64,000 nt of DNA, taken from Callorhinus ursinus (Eukaryota; Chordata; Mammalia; Carnivora; Otariidae). The DNA is taken from NCBI RefSeq assembly GCF_003265705.1, contig NW_020313168.1, forward strand, positions 5,587,862-5,651,861. Reading direction: 5' to 3'. Below, piece after piece: positions 57,500 through 64,000 of this stretch. The position numbers were made by a program, and so were the translations under genes. The notes beneath the pieces were generated by a model. It worked only from the letters and a program-made list of their open reading frames with translations. It was not told where the DNA came from and did no database searches. Positions within the stretch are counted from its first letter, which is position 1, and the number at the start of each line of letters is the position of its first letter.

Positions 57500-57775
57500 T
57501 CCCCAACACACCATAACCCTCCCTTCACATCTCTACACTTTTGATGATACTGCTCCCGGTGTCTGGATCACCCTTTTGGCTTCTTCTCCACATGAGGGTT
57601 CCCTGACACAGCCCACTGGAGTTCATCACCCTCCTTCCATGTTTCCACTACAAAGTATGAATACGGCCCGGAGAGCCCCTACCGCAGTTGACTTTAACTC
57701 CTTTGTATGTAGCCATGTCTATAATTTCTCTACCTCTACAAGAGCTGGCTCATAGCAGGTATTCAAGATAGGTTT
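57500..57775 (+). repeat. L2-like LINE fragment
   Basis: CT-rich eroded sequence ending CAAGAGCTGGCTCATAGCAG, GTATTCAAGAT, typical of L2 3' ends. Confidence 0.45.
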
Positions 57776-58435
57776 GTACAAGAAAAAGCAAAGGCAGAGA
57801 GCTTCACAAGTGGTACAAGCCTGGTCCACAGCAGCTATATACCAACCCAGCAAAACAGAAGCAATTCCAAGCTCTGATTTAGGTGCTTCTCCTGGCAATT
57901 AATAAACCAGTAACTTCTCTAGCTACCTTCCCCACAATGTCTGCCCAGGCTTGTTCCTCACCCCGAACACTAATTTTGAGATCAGACTCACATGCAGTCT
58001 AGAAAAGCAACCAGACTTGTTCTGTTAATTCCTGGGAATGTGCGGAGATCACTAGATCTGTATCTGACTGTATTAAATTCCTTTTTCTGTTTCTTCCAAA
58101 AACTAAGGGGTATTATGATGACTATTTAGCAAAAACTAGGTACAATCCAAAGATTTATCAAGAAAAATCACGGAAGTATGTCCCCAGACTATAACTGGGG
58201 GGAAAAAAAAACCTAGAAGGGAAAATACATTCACTATTATCGATTTTAGAGGTTATCTTGACTTTTCTTTATTGAATTGTGATTAATAACTTTTAGAATT
58301 AAAAAAAAACCTTTTTTGGGGAAAGAAATCCACAATATTAATGACAGCTTGACAGGGAATCTATCCTGATCCAAAATTAAATGAAAGATGTTGCTAATAA
58401 GCAAAAGAGCTCCTTTAAGTTAAAAGTGAACTGTG

Positions 58436-58639
58436 GGGGCGCCTGGGTGGCTCAGTCGTTGGGCGTTTGCCTTTGGCTCAGGTCATGATCCCAAGGTCCT
58501 GGGATCGAGCCCCGCATCGGGCTCCCTGCTTGGTGGGAAGCCTGCTTCTCCCTCTCCCGCTCCCCTGGCTTGTGTTCCCTCTCTCGCTGTCTCTCTCTCT
58601 CTGTCAAATAAATAAAATAAAAAATCTTAAAAATAATTT
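58436..58639 (+). mobile_element. CAN SINE
   Basis: Forward SINEC. The flanks AAAAGTGAACTGTG and AAAAGTCAACTATG are a slightly diverged duplication. Confidence 0.9.
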
Positions 58640-59204
58640 AAAAAGTCAACTATGGTAAATATTTTCATAAAGTAAGTAACTATTAGAATGTCATCTAGTT
58701 TGTGATTTGTAGAACCTGATTTGGACACATATGCAGAGTGATTAGATTTGAGTAAAAAGGCAAATAGGCAACACAGTGATGGCCTCTGGAGAAGCAACAG
58801 GAGATGGTGCTGCAACACCAGACTTGTTGAAGACATGATGAATCCCAGTACACACAATGAACAGCAGGATGGGAGCCCAACAAAAAGCGGACAACAGGCA
58901 AGAGACTGAGCCAACTGAAGAAACCCCAGATACCCCCTTTCCCACCCAACCTGGAGATCATGACCCTGAAGGGCCATGAGGAAGCACCTGCTCCTGGGGA
59001 GCCTGCGGCTCTCCTGGCCAGTCAAATCACTTTTCACAAGGCTCACATGGGAAATGTGATGTGCCCGCATCTCTAATAAGCCACAAATACTCATCTTTAT
59101 TACAGCTAGTCTCATAAAAACTAAATTTCATCTTTTTCAAGCAATGTACAAGTTTTACCATGGAAACAGAATCTTAAAATGCAAAAAAATGGTCTTGTTC
59201 TTCA

Positions 59205-59306
59205 GTATTTTTTTTTAAGTAAGCTCTATACCCAATGTGGGGCTTGAACTCAGGATCCAAGATCAAGGGTCACATGCTCTACCAACTAAGCCAGCCAGGC
59301 ACCCCT
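59205..59306 (-). mobile_element. Old-type CAN SINE fragment
   Basis: Reverse short variant (CCAATGTGGGGCTTGAACTC, CACATGCTCTACCAACTAAG, CCAGCCAGGCACCCC), like those at 2275 and 8300. Confidence 0.8.
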
Positions 59307-59850
59307 GCTGTTCAATATTCTTTATTGAAATCTAACCAGAAATTGATAGGATTCTGCAACAAAGAGGGAAAAAAAAAAACCTCCCGAGTCATTGTCAAAC
59401 ATCACACTGTAGTATGCAAAGACTCAAATGATACTTATCTGTAATCTGCTTTCCATATTCATATTAACCTACCCATACGTAACTCCCCAAAAAAATTTAG
59501 TCACAGAAATCATAGATCATGGCTTATCAAAATTCTTCACTTTTAAGTTTGAGAATAAAAGATTTTTTAAGTCCAAGGAAGATATTATAAGAGCTGATAA
59601 ACAGTAGATTAAGAATCCTAAATTACTTATGCAAATACATACACATACAAAATCATATATATAAATGCATTTCTTATAATTTGCTGCAAATTTTCCCCAA
59701 TCTTTGAAGAGCTTAAGACAAATTATTATTAGTTCTAGACTGTTTATAAAGATATACATATACATTCTGTTTTGACACCAAACAAAACCCAGAAACCATA
59801 CAACTATGTAACAGTAACCACATCAGTGGGAGTTGCCAGAAAATGGCTTT

Positions 59851-60025
59851 TTAAGATTTTATTTATTTGAGAAAGAAAGAAAAAGAGGGAGAGGAAGAGA
59901 ATCTCAAGCAGACTCCATGCTGAGCGTGGACCTTATGCAAGGGCTTGATCTCATGACCCTGAGATCATGACCTTAGCGGAAACCAAGAGTCAGACGCTCA
60001 ACCAACTGAACCACTCAAGCGCCCC
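59851..60025 (-). mobile_element. CAN SINE, diverged
   Basis: Reverse SINEC with a GAAA-rich tail region, ending CCACTCAAGCGCCCC. AAATGGCTTTT lies just before it and recurs at about 60053. Confidence 0.85.
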
Positions 60026-61104
60026 CTCTCCTTTGTAAATTTTATTCATAGCAAATGGCTTTTAAAAAACAAGACTAAAATAAAGCTAAAATTTGATTGG
60101 CAAATATTTGGACAATTCCAAAAAAGCACTATACAGCTACAGAGATTTGGTTTCCAAATCTCAAGGGATCCTGGTTTAAAACACTCTCTCTGGCAGAAAA
60201 GCAAGCTCAGATAGTATTATTCAGGCAAATAAAGTAAGCGTCTAATGAATCTCTGAGTGTGTCTGAACATTTAAGGTAGGCTTTGATTCTATAAATGACT
60301 GTTGGCCAGAGTACATACAGTAGGACCTTAGAGCCAGTGTGAACCTCCAGGATGTAACAGAACTATCCTAACACACAGAAACATACAGGAATCCACAGCG
60401 TAAGTGCTACCGGCACTTATGAAAGCAAACGCTTCCAGGTGGGGAGCCACTCATGGGTAAACGATTGCAGCCCACTCTTCACTGGAAAAGGTCCCACACC
60501 TGTGAGCCATCCTGGGCCGGGGAACTAAGAGCCACGAAGGGCATGATGTTGGCAGCTAATCCTACGTGTCCCTGCTTCCTTCTTTCCAGGACTGCGCCCG
60601 TGACCGAGAGTTTTTGGAACTGGTAAAACTGAGGAGAGAAAATTCAGGGAAGGTTCACTCACATCACTGATTGTGCAGAATGTATGTGAGGAGTACTGAA
60701 AACCCTGGTTCATTCCTCCCTAAGTAACACCTTGACTCGATTCAGTTTTCCTGGCTTGAAAAAAACCCCAATTTGATGAATGTTCGAATATATACATTTG
60801 AACTGATGTGTTATTTTGTACACTGATTTCTGTAAAACAAAGTCTTTGGCCCTGTAAAAGCAGATCTGTTTAGAACACAAATCCATCATGTAAGATACAG
60901 GTAGCCTGGTAGAGGCTACTGGAAGAATGGCAACTGAAGTAAAATTTGAATGGGTATGGAGGAGAGGAATATGCTCTCTGCAGACAACACAGACCCACAT
61001 GTGCGCTAGGAACTGCCAATTCCGCTTTAGGGTAGATGTAGCTAAAGAAGCATTTGGTTAAGGCTGTTGAAGGAGGTAGCAATGAAACTGAAAGCAGTAA
61101 CTTG

Positions 61105-61355
61105 GGCCTTGTTCAAATATTGGTGTGTGTGCTAAATGCCAATGTGCTATTTTAAGCACTTTACATATATTAACTCACTTAGACCTCGTAACAACTCCAT
61201 GGGATAGGTACCATTGGTATCCTCAGGAAACTGACATACAAAGAGGAAAGTCACTTGCCTAAGGTCCCACAGCTAGTAAGAGGCAGAGCTGCGCTTCAAA
61301 CCCAATCCGTCTGGCCCTAGAGTCAGTACTCTTAAACATTGCGCTGACTGCTAAC
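61105..61355 (+). repeat. MIR
   Basis: Near full-length MIR: TTTTAAGCACTTTACATATA, TTAACTCACTTAGACCTC, GTCACTTGCCTAAGGTCCCA, CAGCTAGTAAGAGGCAGAGC and ACTCTTAAACATTGCGCTGA. Confidence 0.9.
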
Positions 61356-62814
61356 TATGTTTTTCTTAAATGAGCTAAAAAGAAAAACAAGAGTAATTGC
61401 AGATAAACATAAATGACTCTCTAGAAGCTGTTCAAAATATGTTAGGGAGTTTTTTTAACAGGCCATAATTACAATAACCACAAAATAAGTTACTAAAAAT
61501 AAAAAACAAAAATGTTAACTTTAACATGCTCTACTAGAAATTTAATATTCATTTTATGAATTCATTATAAAGTACTCTTAGTTCAATTATAAAATTTAAG
61601 TTTTGGGTTTTTTTCTTTTAAACAGAAAATACAAGTACGGGCTTCTAATTTATGTTATATTTGGATAGACTGATTTACACAAATCCTAATGTGATGGGCT
61701 ACCAAATACTTGGCACCTCTAAGCAGTAAAAGTTACATCAAAAAGATAATAGTAATGTTCTTACCAGTATTAATAGAAACTTACATATAAAAACTATTTG
61801 AAACTTTTAAGTCATAAAACACCAGGCCAAAAGTTTTTCTCAACCTCTTCTTTCCTAAGCATAACTACGTCTCCTCAATGGGGATAGTTTCGTGACAATG
61901 CCAAAATTTCACAGGAAGGTGGGCACATGGGCCTTTCCCTCCTCATTATAAGTTAATTTGTTAGGACTTATGGTGGCCACATGATGTTTCAAATACTAGT
62001 AGAAAACAAATGAGTCGACTTAGGAACACAAAAAATAAATTGTGATATAAAGAATAAGGGATGAAACATTTCAATAAGCTCAGATATGACATGATGATAC
62101 TATCACAGGCCTGAGTATCTTCTTTATCTCCTAAATAAGTTGAGCCCCCAACAGGAAAAAGGTCACCTCACAGAGAACGCTATGAGATTTTTAAGTCGCT
62201 AGACTCCTTTCCATCTTCTCTTCCTCATCAGCTCTTGATACTGCTGTCAAATTCTACAAACTGGCAAAGAAAAAAGGGGTGAAAGTTGAGGGATTGTATA
62301 GAGAAATAATAAAAAAAATTTGTGATTATTAGAACTAAAATATAGCCATTGTTATAATTTAAAATGCCTAAAACATGTGGCCTGTCCTTAAAGAAATGTC
62401 AAGTGAACATTAAAACCATAAAATACCTGAGAATGGAATTCATTACATTTCAGCAAGAACAGCAACTTTCTATCTCCCACCCACCCTAGGAAGCTCAATT
62501 CATTTTTACAAAGGCACTGGGGAAATGTGCTTGTTCCTTATAATGGCTGTCAATTCAGAGACAATTTGAAGTACAACTACCAACGAGTAGGAGTCTCAAA
62601 CTTGCTGAGTATTCACTTCTTATCTCAAAAGCATCTCCACAGACCTAGAACATGAGAGCATTCACCTAGAATGGATATACAGGGACTAAGCCATTGAGAA
62701 GGCTGGAAAAGGGGCACCAAGGAGCTTTTCACAAACTGTAGGCTTTTCCATACCAAATGATGCTGCCAAGCCCTGATAGACCATATGAGCCTGACAGACT
62801 CTTAATGCACTGAT

Positions 62815-63035
62815 TTTTTTTTAAATCCTTTTTAAAAAAGTAATTGAGATGTAAATTATACAACATAAAAATTTCACCATTTTAAGGTGTACGTCTCAGT
62901 GGTTCTTAGTATATTCACCATGTTGTAGAATTACTGCCACTATCTAATTCCAGAACATTTCCATCACCCCAAAAATAAACCCCATACCTATTATCATATG
63001 CACTGATTTTACCCATACTTTCTCCGTAGATATCT
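62815..63035 (-). repeat. LINE-1 (L1M-class) fragment
   Basis: Phrases TAATTGAGATGTAAATTATA, TTCACCATTTTAAGGTGTAC, TCAGTGGTTCTTAGTATATT, CACTATCTAATTCCAGAACA and TCCATCACCCCAAAAATAAA are those of an old L1 end in reverse. Confidence 0.6.
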
Positions 63036-63339
63036 CTGTGGCCCATGCAGTATTTTAAGATGGCTGGCTGGTGTGAATCTACACAGTATCTATATGGTAA
63101 GAAAATAAGAAAGCTACATTGTCCAGAAGGATACTGAACCCAAATTCTTGGCATTTTTAGCAATTACACTAATGTAATTTTTATATATTGGCTAAGAATG
63201 GCAGAGAAACTTACATTCAACATCCATCTTCACTTAACACATTAGTGTGCCCCAAATTCATCCAAGATGTTAAAAGAAGGGAAGACAATCTACTAGGATT
63301 AGCCATAACTGTCCATAGTTGCAATTTCAAAACATAGAA

Positions 63340-63963
63340 GATGCAAATGTGGGAAAACCTCCTTTAGTATCAAGCATAGCTGGATTAAAAAAAAACAACA
63401 ACAACAAAACGAAAAACTTAATCATTAAGTAAATACTGCCCCGTTTGGGAAAATAATCCCTACACCAGTCCAGTATTTAAAGTAACGTAGCTTTAAATGC
63501 AACCTTACTTTTATCATTCTTGTGACCTAGAGCCTCTCCTAATGAGAAAAATAACCTTTAAGCAAAGGTCTGGCAGGAAAGCCTGCAGATGTGTGGTGCT
63601 CAGGCTGCTGTAGGGCTCTCATTACCTAAGTGAGCTCATGGCTTCTAAGACACACAGGAAGGAGACCTCACCTTCAGGCATCAGGGTGTTGAAAGCGGGA
63701 GGAAGTAGGTCCACGAGGGTGTCTTGCTTTTGTGCACTTATCTGGGGTGCTATTTCCAGAGAAGGAGCTCCTTTATAGAGTGTGCCCAAGATGGATTTCT
63801 CTAAGTTGCTCTCAGAGTTGTCCAGCTGCCCTCACCAATAAGTCAGTCTTTGTAGGTTGATAGAAACCACCAGTCAAAGCAGATGCAAATGGATTGTGGG
63901 GAAGCCTTCTTTAGTATCTAACATAGCTGGATTAAAACAAAAAAACTTAACCATTAAGCAAAT
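63340..63963. repeat. Diverged direct duplication, two copies about 542 bases apart
   Basis: Copy 1 (63340-63434) and copy 2 (63882-63963) share GATGCAAATG, CCT(C/T)CTTTAGTATC, AGCATAGCTGGATTAAAA or its variant, and AAAACTTAA(T/C)CATTAAG. The interval between them is not visibly repeated. The window ends soon after copy 2. Confidence 0.7.
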
Positions 63964-64000
63964 CTTCATTTTAATCATTACTTTCATAGCAAATATCAAC

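Larger units (their letters stand above)
49095..64000 (-). other. UNK: UNK intron 1 (part)
   Basis: No exon of any gene was recognised in these 14.9 kb. The acceptor (CAG before 49094) is clear, but the donor and exon 1 are off the right edge. Contents: an old repeat near 50495-50640, a palindromic repeat at 51250-51407, L2-like sequence at 51640-52200, the hAT-Charlie fossil at 53956-57482, more SINEs, MIR and L1 pieces, and a partial duplication at the far right. Confidence 0.8.

Noticed and set aside
58627..59115. 162-residue open frame on the - strand, Leu/Cys/Ser-rich, suggestive of a membrane protein
   Set aside because: No family recognised. It lies in an AT-rich intron and overlaps a SINE tail. 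A decayed processed pseudogene cannot be excluded, but nothing supports it.

Overview
The window is nuclear DNA of a carnivoran mammal. The main evidence is about two dozen copies of the tRNA-derived CAN SINE (SINEC) family. These have a GGCGCCTGGGTGGCTCAG head, a CT-rich body and an AAATAAATAAAATCTT tail. The subfamily looks like the arctoid caniform type (bear, seal, mustelid or procyonid). It lacks the diagnostic body of dog SINEC_Cf and of the cat SINEs. That clade call is inference from memory of subfamily sequences.

Three protein-coding genes were assembled exon by exon with GT-AG boundaries and unbroken reading phase. WBP2 (+, 10455-17670) has 8 coding exons and 261 aa. UNC13D / Munc13-4 (+, 20014-32722) has 32 coding exons and 1091 aa. 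UNK / unkempt (-, 49094 down to 35834) shows its last 15 coding exons and 775 aa, and its first coding exon lies beyond the right edge. This gene order and orientation matches the human 17q25.1 block (TRIM47)-WBP2-UNC13D-UNK. All three genes look intact.

Layout: 1-10160 is intergenic, packed with SINEs, an L1 tail, an MLT1-type solo LTR and MIR relics. 10160-10800 is the CpG-rich WBP2 promoter and exon 1, with two ZNF143-like sites and an E-box. 10455-18710 is WBP2. 18.7-20.0 kb is a short GC-rich spacer that must hold the UNC13D promoter. 20.0-33.5 kb is UNC13D. About 1 kb separates the UNC13D and UNK poly(A) signals, so the two genes converge. 34.5-49.1 kb is UNK exons 16 to 2 and its 3' UTR. 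49.1-64 kb is UNK intron 1. It contains an old hAT-Charlie DNA transposon (53956-57482) with recognisable transposase relics, itself hit by five SINEs and an L1 tail.

The genes do not form a pathway. WBP2 is a WW-domain adaptor and co-activator, UNC13D primes lytic granules for exocytosis with Rab27a, and UNK is an RNA-binding translational regulator. I found no previously undescribed biological system. The points most worth a second look are the fossil transposon, the SINEs stacked at one target site, the opposed SINE pair in a UNK intron, and candidate regulatory elements of WBP2 and UNC13D.
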